DNA of 64,000 nucleotides from Owenweeksia sp. (GCA_002695025.1 NZNV01000010.1:1-64000), one strand, 5' to 3'; shown: positions 52,032 through 60,787, counted from the first letter of the stretch. The notes: generated by a model not told the origin, from the sequence alone. Numbers and translations are program-made.

Positions 52032-52789
52032 GCTAGTTCTTCGGCTATGCGGATGAGTTCGGTATACGAGTCCAGTTTAAGGGAGGCGCCTCCAATAAGG
52101 CCTCCGTTTACGTTGGGCTGCCCGAAGATGTCTTTAGCATTGTCCGGTTTTACAGAACCCCCGTACAGGATGGGAGTTTTTTGGGCTACATCTTCCGTAT
52201 ACAAGGAGCCAAGGCGCTTGCGGATGCTGGCGTGCATCTCTTCGGCTTGCTCCGGGCTGGCGGTTTCCCCGGTGCCAATGGCCCAAACGGGTTCATAGGC
52301 AATAATGATCTTTTCCATTTCCGATTCGCTGATACCGTTCAGGCCGTTTTCCAGTTGCAAGTTCACTACGTTTTCCTGGTTGCCATTCTGGCGTTCCTGC
52401 AACAGCTCTCCCACACAGAAGATGGGGCGCAGGTTGTTACTGAGGGCCTCGCGTATTTTCTGATTGATCACATGATCGGAATCTCCAAAGTACTGCCTGC
52501 GCTCACTATGTCCGAGTATCACGTATTCAGACCCGGTACTTTCTACCTGGGCAGCGCTTACTTCACCTGTATAGGCGCCACTGCTATACTGACTGCAGTT
52601 TTGGGCAGCCAGGTAAATGCCGGACTCCTTTACTCCCTGCGACTCGCCTAAATGGATAAAGGGCACACCCAGGATGAGTTGGCTTTGAATGGTTTTCCCA
52701 CTGAGGTAATCTTTAAGATCGTTGAGAAATTCGCGACCCTCCGGCAGGGTCATGTTCATTTTCCAGTTACCGGCTACAATTAAATCCAT
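52028..52789 (-). CDS. tpiA: Triose-phosphate isomerase
   Basis: A 253-residue TIM barrel that interconverts dihydroxyacetone phosphate and glyceraldehyde 3-phosphate. Catalytic Lys in VAGNWKMN, His in VILGHSERRQYFG and Glu in AYEPVWAIGTG; the phosphate loop is YGGSVKPDNA and the C-terminal GGLIGGASL is intact. Full family length. It is the first gene of the leftward run tpiA-prmA-large unknown-addB-like-dehydratase, with an intergenic gap of about 170 bp before it on the 5' side's far neighbour. Confidence 0.97.
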   Translation of the reverse strand: MDLIVAGNWKMNMTLPEGREFLNDLKDYLSGKTIQSQLILGVPFIHLGESQGVKESGIYLAAQNCSQYSSGAYTGEVSAAQVESTGSEYVILGHSERRQYFGDSDHVINQKIREALSNNLRPIFCVGELLQERQNGNQENVVNLQLENGLNGISESEMEKIIIAYEPVWAIGTGETASPEQAEEMHASIRKRLGSLYTEDVAQKTPILYGGSVKPDNAKDIFGQPNVNGGLIGGASLKLDSYTELIRIAEELA

Positions 52790-52892
52790 ACTTTATCTTA
52801 TTTGCAATGCTCCTAATCCAGAACTGATCATCTGTTTAATCAAGCTGCAAGTTAAAACGGTTTTAGGGATGTGGGAAATTAAATCGGTTGAG

Positions 52893-52961
52893 GTTGTAAA
52901 GTTGAAAGGTTTTAAGGTTTGCCTGCCCAATTTTAACCTTGCCACTTTATAACCTTACAAC
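52893..52961. repeat. 27-bp imperfect inverted repeat, possible terminator
   Basis: Arms at 52893-52919 (GTTGTAAAGTTGAAAGG...) and 52935-52961 match inversely at about 20 of 27 positions, with both ends strongest (GTTGTAA and AAGGTT). It directly follows the stop of the MBL-fold gene, so it may end that transcript. The repeat-like AAGGTT content also resembles miniature mobile repeats. Confidence 0.5.
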
Positions 52962-54088
52962 TACTCGTACCGCTCCCACCAGAAGTCCGTGCTATCGGTA
53001 GTTTCAAAGCGGATCACTTCACCCAGTTCGGGCATAGCAATGGGCACTCCCTTTGTAGCGGCTTCCTGTGAAAAGCGTTCTACGGGATCCTTCCAGTCGT
53101 GGAGGGCCAGGGTAAAGGCTCCCCAATGGATAGGAATGCTCACTTTAGCTTTCACATCGCGAGCGGCCTGTACGGACTCCTCGGGATACATGTGGATGTG
53201 ATGCCACAGCTTATTGTACTGCCCACATTCCAGGAAAGCCCAATCAAATGGCCCCAGCTTTTCACCGATCTCTTTAAAATGGGTATCGTAACCGCCATCA
53301 CCGCTCCAGTATACACGATGCCGATCACTGGCAAACACCCAGCCTCCCCACAAACTTTTGGCGCGGTCAAACATCCCGCGACCGGAAAAATGACGGGAAG
53401 GGACAAAGGTTGCCTCAATGCCTTCCAACGCTACAGCATCCCACCAGTCCAGCTCGCTCACCAGGTCATTAGCAATGCCCCAACGTAGTAGGTGACGTTT
53501 TACGCCAACCGGCACGTAGTAATGACCTACTTTTCCCTTCAGCTTTTGAAAGCTGGAATAGTCCAGGTGATCATAATGGTCATGAGTAATGAACACTGCA
53601 TCGATTGACGGAAGTTGGTCAATAATATAAATCGTACTATCGGTATAGCGCTTGGAGCGGAAAGGCCCTACGGGAGAAGTATCATCCCCGAACATAGGGT
53701 CAATAAGAAGGTTTTTGCCGTTCAGCTTCATCAAACCCACGGAATGCCCAAACCAGATGAACTGGAAATCGGCCGTATCGGTTTCCCAGGAAGCGCGGTG
53801 AAAGCCTTGCATCGGCAATTCCTCTTTGGGTCCACGATTTTCTCGGCCGGTAAATTGTTTTTTAATGAGGCCGGGCATGGTCTTGAGATTCACATCCATA
53901 GTGGTTTCGCTCTGGTTCACAAATTTCTCACCATCCCACTGCGGGGAACGTGCATATTGTTGCTCCAGTTCTTTAGTAATACTACCCCCGAACTGAGGGT
54001 TAAAATTCATATAGGCCCAACCGCCCACCGTTAACACTATTAACAGGGAAGCAATAATTATAGCTGTCACTTTCAGGAATTTTTTCAT
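52961..54088 (-). CDS. MBL-fold metallohydrolase (NAPE-PLD/UlaG-like)
   Basis: A 375-residue protein with an N-terminal membrane anchor or signal (TAIIIASLLIVLTVGGWAYM) and a beta-lactamase-fold hydrolase. Metal ligands are seen in AVFITHDHYDHLDY (HxHxDH), VPSRHFSGRG and VYWSGDGGYD. The chain ends with IPIHWGAFTLALHDW, typical of the RomA/NAPE-PLD subgroup that acts on phospholipid or lactone substrates. It is the third gene of the TetR-associated operon (19 nt after the preceding gene). Confidence 0.88.
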   Translation of the reverse strand: MKKFLKVTAIIIASLLIVLTVGGWAYMNFNPQFGGSITKELEQQYARSPQWDGEKFVNQSETTMDVNLKTMPGLIKKQFTGRENRGPKEELPMQGFHRASWETDTADFQFIWFGHSVGLMKLNGKNLLIDPMFGDDTSPVGPFRSKRYTDSTIYIIDQLPSIDAVFITHDHYDHLDYSSFQKLKGKVGHYYVPVGVKRHLLRWGIANDLVSELDWWDAVALEGIEATFVPSRHFSGRGMFDRAKSLWGGWVFASDRHRVYWSGDGGYDTHFKEIGEKLGPFDWAFLECGQYNKLWHHIHMYPEESVQAARDVKAKVSIPIHWGAFTLALHDWKDPVERFSQEAATKGVPIAMPELGEVIRFETTDSTDFWWERYE

Positions 54089-54107
54089 AGTTATGGGTAA
54101 ACATATT

Positions 54108-54785
54108 TTAACCGGCAGCGGTCAGTTTATGGATATCGGCAGGGTTAATGATTTTCTTATTGTAACCATTAAGACTTACGCGGATCATGCTCTGTCCAAT
54201 CTGCTCGGTGCTCACTACTGAACCTGGATTCATCTTCTGGATTAGCCTTAGCAACCAGCCCAGGTTTTTGATCATAAAGCGGTAGAATTTACTGCTGGGT
54301 TCTACTCCCCGTTTGGGCACAATAAAGCCAGGGCGATACATGAACGCCTGACGGAAACCCAGCTTCAATAAGTCATTTTCGGTCTTTCCCTTAACCCGGG
54401 CCCACGTTTGCCGCCCTTTTTCGGTAGAATCGGTTCCTTGCCCGGAGACGTAGGTAAAGGTCATTTGAGGGTTCAGGCGGTGCAGGGTAGTGGCCAGGGC
54501 TATGGTGTAACGGTACGTCTTTTGGGTATATTCTTCCTCCTTCATGCCCACGGAACTTACCCCCATGCAGGCGTAGCAGGCATCGTAGCCTTCCAGTTGT
54601 CCGGCCACGGAGTCAAATTCCGAGAAGTCCTTATGAATAAGCTCCTTTAATTTGGGATGTTGTATCCCTAAGGGCCTGCGACCAATGGATAAAACTTCAC
54701 GTACTTCTGCATGATCCAGGCATTCCAGCAGAACCCCCTTACCTACCATCCCGGTAGCACCGGTTACGATAACTTTCAGACCCAT
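54108..54785 (-). CDS. NAD(P)-binding epimerase-like oxidoreductase
   Basis: A 225-residue Rossmann protein: VIVTGATGMVGKGVLLECL supplies the dinucleotide loop, followed by LSIGRRPLGI, DACYACMGVSS, TFTYVSGQGTD and AFMYRPGFIVPKRGV. It resembles the atypical SDR/HTATIP2 group. The start is 5 nt after the SDR stop. It may act with the SDR on a shared carbonyl or lipid substrate; the substrate is unknown. Confidence 0.85.
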   Translation of the reverse strand: MGLKVIVTGATGMVGKGVLLECLDHAEVREVLSIGRRPLGIQHPKLKELIHKDFSEFDSVAGQLEGYDACYACMGVSSVGMKEEEYTQKTYRYTIALATTLHRLNPQMTFTYVSGQGTDSTEKGRQTWARVKGKTENDLLKLGFRQAFMYRPGFIVPKRGVEPSSKFYRFMIKNLGWLLRLIQKMNPGSVVSTEQIGQSMIRVSLNGYNKKIINPADIHKLTAAG

Positions 54786-54790
54786 GATCG

Positions 54791-55570
54791 TTACTTTATT
54801 TCCTGCATTTTCCGCACCTGCGAAAGCATCATTTTCTTAGGCGTAAAGGGAAGCATTTTCAACATCATCCTTGGCACGAAGGGAACCCCTGAGATCACAT
54901 CCAGTTTACCATCCAGCATAGCCTGATAGCCATCCTTTGCCACCGTTTCCGGATTGGCGGTATCCTTGAACATTTCCGTTTTATCCATTCCCGAAACCGA
55001 GCCGAAACTGGTCTCCGTAGCCCCGGGCATAAGAGCGGTAACGGTGATATTAGTATCGTGTAGTTCTTCTGCTATGGCATTACTAAAGGACGTTACATAA
55101 GCCTTTGTGGCGTAGTACACCGCCTGTAAAGGGCCGGGCAGCAAACTGGCCGTGGAAGACACATTGAGGATCTTTCCACGATTGCGCTTCACCATATCCG
55201 GGAGAAAGCAACGGGTCAATTCGGTCAAGGCCACAATATTCAGGTTGATCATATCCAGGTCCTTCTGCCACTCCCTTTCATGGAATTTACCTACTCCGCC
55301 AAAACCGGCATTGTTGATCAGGAAATCCACCTGTTCTCCGGCTTCTTTTACTTCATCGTATACTTCCCTTCCTGCCCCGGCCTGTGCCAGATCCTTTTCA
55401 ATCACCATCACCTGGGTGGAGTATTGGCTTTCCAGCTCCTGCTTCAACTCTTCCAACTTTCCCCTGCTACGGGCCACAATGATGAGGTCACCACCTTTGG
55501 AGGCATGGATGCGCGCCAGTTCCTTTCCTATTCCGCTGGACGCTCCGGTTATTAAGGCCACATTTTTCAT
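54791..55570 (-). CDS. Short-chain dehydrogenase/reductase
   Basis: A 259-residue classical SDR. Cofactor loop ALITGASSGIGKELA, NNAGFGGVG, catalytic Ser in LNVSSTASLLPG, and YYATKAYV for the Tyr-Lys pair. The substrate loop is ALMPGATETSFG. It should reduce a carbonyl or oxidise an alcohol with NAD(P)H in the cytoplasm. It is the first structural gene of an operon downstream of the TetR regulator. A shared 14-bp palindromic box lies 16-29 bp upstream of the start. Confidence 0.92.
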   Translation of the reverse strand: MKNVALITGASSGIGKELARIHASKGGDLIIVARSRGKLEELKQELESQYSTQVMVIEKDLAQAGAGREVYDEVKEAGEQVDFLINNAGFGGVGKFHEREWQKDLDMINLNIVALTELTRCFLPDMVKRNRGKILNVSSTASLLPGPLQAVYYATKAYVTSFSNAIAEELHDTNITVTALMPGATETSFGSVSGMDKTEMFKDTANPETVAKDGYQAMLDGKLDVISGVPFVPRMMLKMLPFTPKKMMLSQVRKMQEIK

Positions 55571-55585
55571 AGTATTATTATTTTG

Positions 55586-55599
55586 AGTAATTAATCACT
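55586..55599. promoter_or_regulatory. TetR-operator-like site upstream of the SDR operon
   Basis: AGTAATTAATCACT matches its own reverse complement at 12 of 14 positions and matches the site at 56158-56171 at 12 of 14. It lies just upstream of the SDR start and downstream of the TetR gene end, where a repressor would block the operon. Confidence 0.6.
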
Positions 55600-55628
55600 T
55601 ACTTTTTCTCCGTGCAAATTTTTTTAGT

Positions 55629-56150
55629 CTACAACTCATATTTGCTGAACAAGGTATGGCGCACCGCTTCCATGTTTTGCGGCCTGCGCAGCAGCTCTGC
55701 GGTTGCCAAACCATCTATAATAATCAGTATCAATTCTGCCTCTGCATCGGGATCAGCATATCCTAATGCCTTAAATGCATCAGCAGCTATCTTGCGCATA
55801 GGGTGAGACATACTGTGATCATACTTTTCTGCTTGCCATTTTAAAGCATACATCAGTCGCCAATAATGGTATTCCTCTTTATCAATATTAAAAGGAAAGG
55901 CCAGAATTCCACGTAATACATCCTTAGGGTCTTCACGCATCACCATACTGCCCAAAAGGGATTGCGCCTTTTCCATTCCCTGCTGCTTGATAGCCTCCAG
56001 CAAACCCTCCTTATTGGTAAAGTGCCGGAAGATCAACCCTTCTGAAACGCCTGCCGCCCTGGCCACTTTATTGGTAGACACCGCGGCATAGCCCTTTTCA
56101 GCAAAGAGCTTTAACGCGGCCTCCAAGATCTTTTCCTGTTTTTCAGTCAT
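55629..56150 (-). CDS. TetR/AcrR-family transcriptional regulator
   Basis: A 173-residue regulator. The N-terminal helix-turn-helix reads KILEAALKLFAEKGYAAVST, VARAAGVSEGLIFRHFTNKE; the C-terminal ligand domain is about residues 60-173. I chose ATG 56150 because the HTH follows directly; the longer frame to 56195 crosses the promoter. The -7/-33 promoter at 56174-56204 and an operator at its transcription start indicate autoregulation. The same operator sequence precedes the SDR gene, so this protein probably represses the SDR-epimerase-MBL operon until its ligand, likely a lipid-like or xenobiotic molecule, is bound. Confidence 0.92.
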   Translation of the reverse strand: MTEKQEKILEAALKLFAEKGYAAVSTNKVARAAGVSEGLIFRHFTNKEGLLEAIKQQGMEKAQSLLGSMVMREDPKDVLRGILAFPFNIDKEEYHYWRLMYALKWQAEKYDHSMSHPMRKIAADAFKALGYADPDAEAELILIIIDGLATAELLRRPQNMEAVRHTLFSKYEL

Positions 56151-56157
56151 TTTCAAA

Positions 56158-56171
56158 AGTGAGTAATCACT
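56158..56171. promoter_or_regulatory. TetR-operator-like site at the regulator's own promoter
   Basis: AGTGAGTAATCACT pairs AGTGA with TCACT around GTAA. It lies 2 nt downstream of the -7 element, over the expected transcription start, an ideal position for autorepression. Confidence 0.65.
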
Positions 56172-56173
56172 CG

Positions 56174-56204
56174 CAAATATAATGACGTTTCTCAAAACAC
56201 CAAA
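56174..56204 (-). promoter_or_regulatory. Bacteroidota-type promoter of the TetR gene
   Basis: On the minus strand TTTG (56204-56201), a 19-nt spacer and TATATTTG (56181-56174) match the Bacteroidota consensus exactly. Transcription should start near 56167, inside the operator-like palindrome and 17 nt before the ATG. Confidence 0.75.
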
Positions 56205-56218
56205 TTTTGCACGGTTTT

Positions 56219-57292
56219 TTACACCCGCACCCTTGGATCGAGCCAGGCGTAGAGGATATCCACCAGGATGTTGATGATCACGAAAGTGAAACCGATCACC
56301 AGCACGGCACCCATCACCACGGGAAGGTCCAGTTGATTCAGGGCCTCTACGATCTGTTTACCCAAACCGTTCCAGCCAAAAATGTATTCTACAAAAACGG
56401 CCCCGGCCAACATAGAGGCAAACCACCCGGATGCTGCTGTAATCACCGGGTTCAGCGCATTTTTGAGCGCGTGTTTACGAACGATGGTACTTTCCTTCAA
56501 GCCCTTGGCACGGGCGGTACGGATGTAATCCTGCCCCATCTCTTCCAGCAAACTGCCCCGTGTTAATTGGATGATCACTCCCAAAGGACGAATACCCAGG
56601 GTAATAGCGGGCAGTATCAGGTTGCGGAGCTTTAAATGGATGCCTTCCCCCATATCATCTACCTCGTACAGGCTGCCGGTCATATTCAGACCGGTATACT
56701 CCGCCAGGAGATAACCGAAGATCCAGGCCATAAGAATAGCTGAGAAAAAAGAAGGTACCGACATACCTAGCGTGCCGATCACGGTTATGGCACGATCGGT
56801 AAAAGTATCTTTCAGCAGGGCGGCAATAACTCCCAGAAAAACCCCGATGAGCATCGCGATGACAATACTGGCTACTGCCAACACAATGGTATTGGGCAGG
56901 GTTTCTCCAATAATGGAACTCACGGTTTTTCCCTGGCTACGGAACGACTGCCGTAAATACGGCCATTTGAGAACCAGCCGCGTCTCACCCAAGGTCAACA
57001 AGTTAATATGGGGTACATACTCAAGGCTTTGGTGCGTATAACTTTCTTCACTGACTAAATGCAGCGAAAGCGGGCTCAGATCATTGAGGTAATAGAGGTA
57101 CTGTTTACTGACTGGCTGATCAAAACCGTACTTATGTTTGATAGCGGCCAGCTGTTCGGAATCCTCCCGTTGGTCCAGCATCATGCGGGCCGGGTCGCCC
57201 GGCAGTACCGTAAACAGGAAAAAGACAGCGGTTACCACCCCAAACATCACCAGGATGCTGTACCCGATCTTATTTAAAAGGTAACGCAGCAA
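56219..57292 (-). CDS. DppB/OppB-type ABC transporter permease
   Basis: A 357-residue inner-membrane protein. TM1 (YSILVMFGVVTAVFFLFTVL) precedes PGDPARMMLDQRE; five further TM segments follow. The ABC permease EAA loop is visible as EEMGQDYIRTARAKGLKEST. It belongs to the peptide/nickel transport permease family. No DppC-type second permease, ATPase or binding protein is next to it, so its partners must lie elsewhere. It follows the DoxX-family gene by 3 nt. Confidence 0.9.
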   Translation of the reverse strand: MLRYLLNKIGYSILVMFGVVTAVFFLFTVLPGDPARMMLDQREDSEQLAAIKHKYGFDQPVSKQYLYYLNDLSPLSLHLVSEESYTHQSLEYVPHINLLTLGETRLVLKWPYLRQSFRSQGKTVSSIIGETLPNTIVLAVASIVIAMLIGVFLGVIAALLKDTFTDRAITVIGTLGMSVPSFFSAILMAWIFGYLLAEYTGLNMTGSLYEVDDMGEGIHLKLRNLILPAITLGIRPLGVIIQLTRGSLLEEMGQDYIRTARAKGLKESTIVRKHALKNALNPVITAASGWFASMLAGAVFVEYIFGWNGLGKQIVEALNQLDLPVVMGAVLVIGFTFVIINILVDILYAWLDPRVRV

Positions 57293-57295
57293 GCG

Positions 57296-58441
57296 TTAAA
57301 GCATGGGTTTTATATCCTTCTCAAAATCAGGAATATCATTGTAATGCCACTTACCAGCTACCGTTCCCTCCTTCAGCATCACCAATCCGGGGTTAGAACG
57401 GATGATGGTCTTAAGCGTGGTAAGATCCATCGTAGCAAAAGGAAAAGGTGTCTGTAGCTCATGCCGCATCTTTTCCACTTCTGAATCCAGTGAAGCGCTT
57501 AGGCCGATGATGGGATAATCTGCACTTTGTACCGCTTCTGCAAATTCATTAACGCGTGCGTAGGCTTCTCTATCGGTTTTGCTCATATCATAAGCAATAA
57601 CCAGGAACACCACCGGGGCTTCCAGTACTTCCTGGGTAGCGTCTTCATCATTATAAAGGATCACAAAATCGTGCACCGGGGGCTCGTAACCGTGTTTTAG
57701 CACTACGGATTCTGTTTTATCACTCTGTATTTCCCATTCTTTTTTCTTCCACCATTCCTCCGCCATATACTGTTCAGAGGTTATTTTTTTCTCATCACCA
57801 TTTTCCTTGTTCTTCATGTAATACACGGTGCCGTATTTAGTAGGCTCAAGGCCCAGCTCTTCCGCAGATTTCATACCCTCTACAATACTCTTACCTTCAG
57901 CATAGGCCCTAAAATCCTTGATCGGTAAATGATTCAACACATAATACCCCATAAAGCTGCAGCCGATGAGTGCCAGCACCATCACCGCAGAACGGCCTCC
58001 CGCAGAAAGCACCGGCCGTATATACTTGAGGTTGGTAAAAATGATGACGATAAGGACGGTAAGGATCACATCCTTGCCAAAAGACTCCCAGGGTGTAAGC
58101 GGAATAGCGTCACCAAAGCAACCACAGTCCGTAACCTTATTGAAGTAGGCGGAATAAAAAGTAAGAAAGGTAAAGAAGAGGATCATGAGCAACAGCAGCC
58201 AGGCGGTGAGCTTTTTCCAATGACCCAATAACAAGGCCACTCCCAATAACACTTCCAGGATCACGATAAACACGGCCAGGCCGAGTGCGATGGGTTGTAG
58301 AAAAGGCAGGTTGAGGACATCCGGGCCAAAATACTCGTCCAGCTTAAAGCTGAACCCCATGGGGTCATTGAGTTTGATAAGTCCCGAAAAAATGAAAAGG
58401 CCTCCCACCAGAATGCGGCAAACCTGGGTAATGAAGTTCAT
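57296..58441 (-). CDS. DoxX-family (BT_3928-like) membrane protein
   Basis: A 381-residue protein. The N-terminal half (residues 1-170) has four TM segments and the DoxX pattern VGGLFIFSGLIKLNDPMGFS and TDCGCFGDAIPLTPWESFGK, as in the MauE/DoxX group. The C-terminal 200 residues are soluble and thioredoxin-like (VFLVIAYDMSKTDREAYARV, NPGLVMLKEGTVAGKWHYND) but lack a CxxC pair. The CGCF motif in the membrane part may be redox-active, inference only. It sits between DUF1599 and the permease. Confidence 0.87.
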   Translation of the reverse strand: MNFITQVCRILVGGLFIFSGLIKLNDPMGFSFKLDEYFGPDVLNLPFLQPIALGLAVFIVILEVLLGVALLLGHWKKLTAWLLLLMILFFTFLTFYSAYFNKVTDCGCFGDAIPLTPWESFGKDVILTVLIVIIFTNLKYIRPVLSAGGRSAVMVLALIGCSFMGYYVLNHLPIKDFRAYAEGKSIVEGMKSAEELGLEPTKYGTVYYMKNKENGDEKKITSEQYMAEEWWKKKEWEIQSDKTESVVLKHGYEPPVHDFVILYNDEDATQEVLEAPVVFLVIAYDMSKTDREAYARVNEFAEAVQSADYPIIGLSASLDSEVEKMRHELQTPFPFATMDLTTLKTIIRSNPGLVMLKEGTVAGKWHYNDIPDFEKDIKPML

Positions 58442-58479
58442 AGGTTCAATTTTTAGTTGGCGGATACATCAACCCGAAT

Positions 58480-59046
58480 TTACGCGTTTGATCTTTCCTG
58501 TGAAACCGCAGCTTCGTTCATCTTGATCAGGGCAAAGACCGAATAGTTCACCATGTCAAAATAATTGGCGTCAATACCTTCCGAAACCAGGGTAGCACCT
58601 TTATTGTCTTCAATTTGCTTAATGCGCAGTATCTTCTGCAGGATAAGGTCGGTAAAACTACTGATGCGCATATCGCGCCAGGCTTCACCGTAATCATGGT
58701 TCTTACGCTCCATCAGTGTTTTGGCCTCATCGGCATAACGCCTGAAATGACCCACAGCTTCTGCGGTATCAAGGTCCGGCTGCTCCACCAAACCCAGCTC
58801 CAGGTTGATCAGTGCAATAATGGAATAATTCAGGATCCCGATAAACTCACCCTGCAGATCGTCCGCAACAAGTTGTGTGCCTTTTTCTTCAATGCTGCGG
58901 ATGCGTTGTGCCTTGATAAATATCTGGTCGGTGAGCGAAGGCAGGCGTAGTATGCGCCAGGCGGCACCGTAATCTTTCATTTTCTTTTCAAAAAGACCGA
59001 GGCAGCGGTTAATTACCTCATCGTATTGCTGCGAAGTATGGCTCAT
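58480..59046 (-). CDS. DUF1599 protein
   Basis: A 188-residue cytoplasmic protein made of two similar halves, each with a Tyr-Gly motif: KKMKDYGAAWRILRLPSLTD and ERKNHDYGEAWRDMRISSFT, followed by Q(R/K)I(R)xIE(D/E)xxG segments. This tandem arrangement defines DUF1599. It may be an all-alpha nucleotide-binding (MazG/dUTPase-like) fold by family analogy. It diverges from folP with a 34-bp gap and heads the leftward DoxX-permease run. Confidence 0.9.
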   Translation of the reverse strand: MSHTSQQYDEVINRCLGLFEKKMKDYGAAWRILRLPSLTDQIFIKAQRIRSIEEKGTQLVADDLQGEFIGILNYSIIALINLELGLVEQPDLDTAEAVGHFRRYADEAKTLMERKNHDYGEAWRDMRISSFTDLILQKILRIKQIEDNKGATLVSEGIDANYFDMVNYSVFALIKMNEAAVSQERSNA

Positions 59047-59080
59047 TTAATATTTTAGCTGCAATTGCACATTAAGCGAT

Positions 59081-59971
59081 ATGGATACTCCAAATCTCCC
59101 TCAAAAAGGGGCTGCGAAAGATACCATTTTTAGGCGGAAGCACAGCCTGAAGATCGGTGGTGCCCTTCGGGTGATCGACCACCCTTGGGTGATGGGTATT
59201 CTGAATACCACCCACGATTCTTTTTACGCAAAGAGCCGTGCCCTGCAGGAAGAAAATATCCGCGAGAGGATTGTACAAATGCTGGAAGAAGGCGCGGATA
59301 TCATTGACGTGGGGGCAGCCTCTACCCGCCCTGGAGCGGAACTCTCCGAGCCTAAAACCGAGATGGAGCGTTTGAAACCCGCCCTCCGGATATTGAGCAG
59401 GGAGTTCCCGGATACCCCGGTTTCGGTTGACACCTATTGGAGCGAGGTGGCACGCATGGCTGTAGATGCAGGCGCTCATATCATTAATGATGTTTCAGGC
59501 GGCACCATTGATGACCGGATGTTTTCTGCAGCTGCAGACCTCCGGGTTCCCTATATTTTAATGCACATACAGGGCACTCCACAAACCATGCAGCAGGATC
59601 CCCGTTATAAGGATGTTTTTCGTGAAGTAGCCTATTATTTTTCAGAAAAAATGCAGGCTTTGCTGGAACTGGGTATCAATGATATCATCCTGGACCCGGG
59701 TTTTGGCTTCGGTAAAACAGACGTACACAACTACACTTTAATGCATCACCTGAGCGATTTTAAGATCTTCGAGCGGCCTCTGCTGGTGGGTGTCAGCCGC
59801 AAGGGAATGATCAGCCGGGTGCTGGGAATACCGTCACAGGAGGCCCTGAACGGAACCTCCGTTTTAAATACCATTGCCTTGCAAAAAGGAGCTTCCATAT
59901 TGCGTGTACACGATGTGAAAGAAGCCGTGGAAGCAGTGAAATTAGTTACATTCACCCAAAATTCAGCCTGA
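59081..59971 (+). CDS. folP: Dihydropteroate synthase
   Basis: A 296-residue TIM-barrel enzyme that joins dihydropterin pyrophosphate with p-aminobenzoate in folate synthesis; it is the sulfonamide target. The motifs are VMGILNTTHDSFY, DIIDVGAASTRPGAE, PVSVDTYWSEVA, HIINDVSGG, DIILDPGFGFGKT and GVSRKGMISR, all in order. Its TGA overlaps the cdaA ATG in TGATG, so the two are translationally coupled. Confidence 0.96.
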   Translation: MDTPNLPQKGAAKDTIFRRKHSLKIGGALRVIDHPWVMGILNTTHDSFYAKSRALQEENIRERIVQMLEEGADIIDVGAASTRPGAELSEPKTEMERLKPALRILSREFPDTPVSVDTYWSEVARMAVDAGAHIINDVSGGTIDDRMFSAAADLRVPYILMHIQGTPQTMQQDPRYKDVFREVAYYFSEKMQALLELGINDIILDPGFGFGKTDVHNYTLMHHLSDFKIFERPLLVGVSRKGMISRVLGIPSQEALNGTSVLNTIALQKGASILRVHDVKEAVEAVKLVTFTQNSA

Positions 59972-60744
59972 TGTCCTTTATAGATTTTAGCGTTCTCGAC
60001 ATCATTGATATTGCTCTTGTGGCCTTCCTGCTGTACCAGTTGTACCGCCTCATACGCGGAACGGTGGCCATCAACATCTTTCTGGGGGTTGCGGCTATTT
60101 ACCTCATCTGGAAGCTGGTGGAAGCCCTGCAAATGGAATTGCTCAGTGAGATCCTGGGCAAGTTTATTGGTGTAGGAGTATTGGCACTGGTTATCGTATT
60201 CCAGCAAGAGATCAGGCGTTTCCTGCTGGTATTGGGGTCCACTAACTTTACCAGGCGCAGGAAGTTCCTGAAGCAGTTGAAATGGCTGCGTAGCGATGAG
60301 CAGGAGCTGGACCTGGAAGAGATAGAAGTGGCCTGTATAAATATGGCCCGTAGTAAAACCGGTGCACTCATTGTAATAGAAAGACAAAGTCAATTGGGTT
60401 TTTACAGCGAAACCGGTACCGTGATCAATGGCCGCCTTTCATCGCGTATGCTGGAATCCATCTTCTTTAAGAACGCGCCCCTGCACGATGGAGCGGTTAT
60501 CATCAGTGGTGATCGTATTGTAGCAGCCGGCTGTATATTGCCCGTAACGGAAAAAACCACCATCCCCCGCAGGTTTGGCCTGCGCCACCGGGCGGGCATT
60601 GGTGTGGCCGAAAAGACCGATGCCCTGGCCATTGTTATTTCCGAAGAAACGGGCGACATCTCCTTTGCCATCGGTGAGGTTTTTCAGAACAAGATTGAGA
60701 CCAGCCAATTCAGTCAGAAATTAAGGGCATATCTGGAAAAATAA
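59971..60744 (+). CDS. cdaA: Diadenylate cyclase CdaA
   Basis: A 257-residue membrane enzyme making cyclic di-AMP from two ATP. Three N-terminal TM helices (LDIIDIALVAFLLYQLYRLI, VAINIFLGVAAIYLIW, FIGVGVLALVIVFQQE) precede a DAC (DisA_N) domain with LHDGAVIISGDRIVAAGCIL and the RHRAGIGVAEKTDALAIVIS site. The signature DGA and RHR motifs are present. It links c-di-AMP signalling, which governs osmolyte and cell-wall homeostasis, to the folate gene by operon. No CdaR or glmM follows, in line with other Bacteroidota folP-cdaA pairs. Confidence 0.95.
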   Translation: MSFIDFSVLDIIDIALVAFLLYQLYRLIRGTVAINIFLGVAAIYLIWKLVEALQMELLSEILGKFIGVGVLALVIVFQQEIRRFLLVLGSTNFTRRRKFLKQLKWLRSDEQELDLEEIEVACINMARSKTGALIVIERQSQLGFYSETGTVINGRLSSRMLESIFFKNAPLHDGAVIISGDRIVAAGCILPVTEKTTIPRRFGLRHRAGIGVAEKTDALAIVISEETGDISFAIGEVFQNKIETSQFSQKLRAYLEK

Positions 60745-60757
60745 TTATTATTGCAGT

Positions 60758-60787
60758 CCGTTTAAGTAAACCGTTGCGGTTAAACGG
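60758..60787. terminator. Inverted repeat after cdaA
   Basis: CCGTTTAA and TTAAACGG are perfect inverted arms around a 14-nt loop, 14 nt after the cdaA stop. There is no T-run after it, so it is a weak candidate for a transcription end or an operator. Confidence 0.35.
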
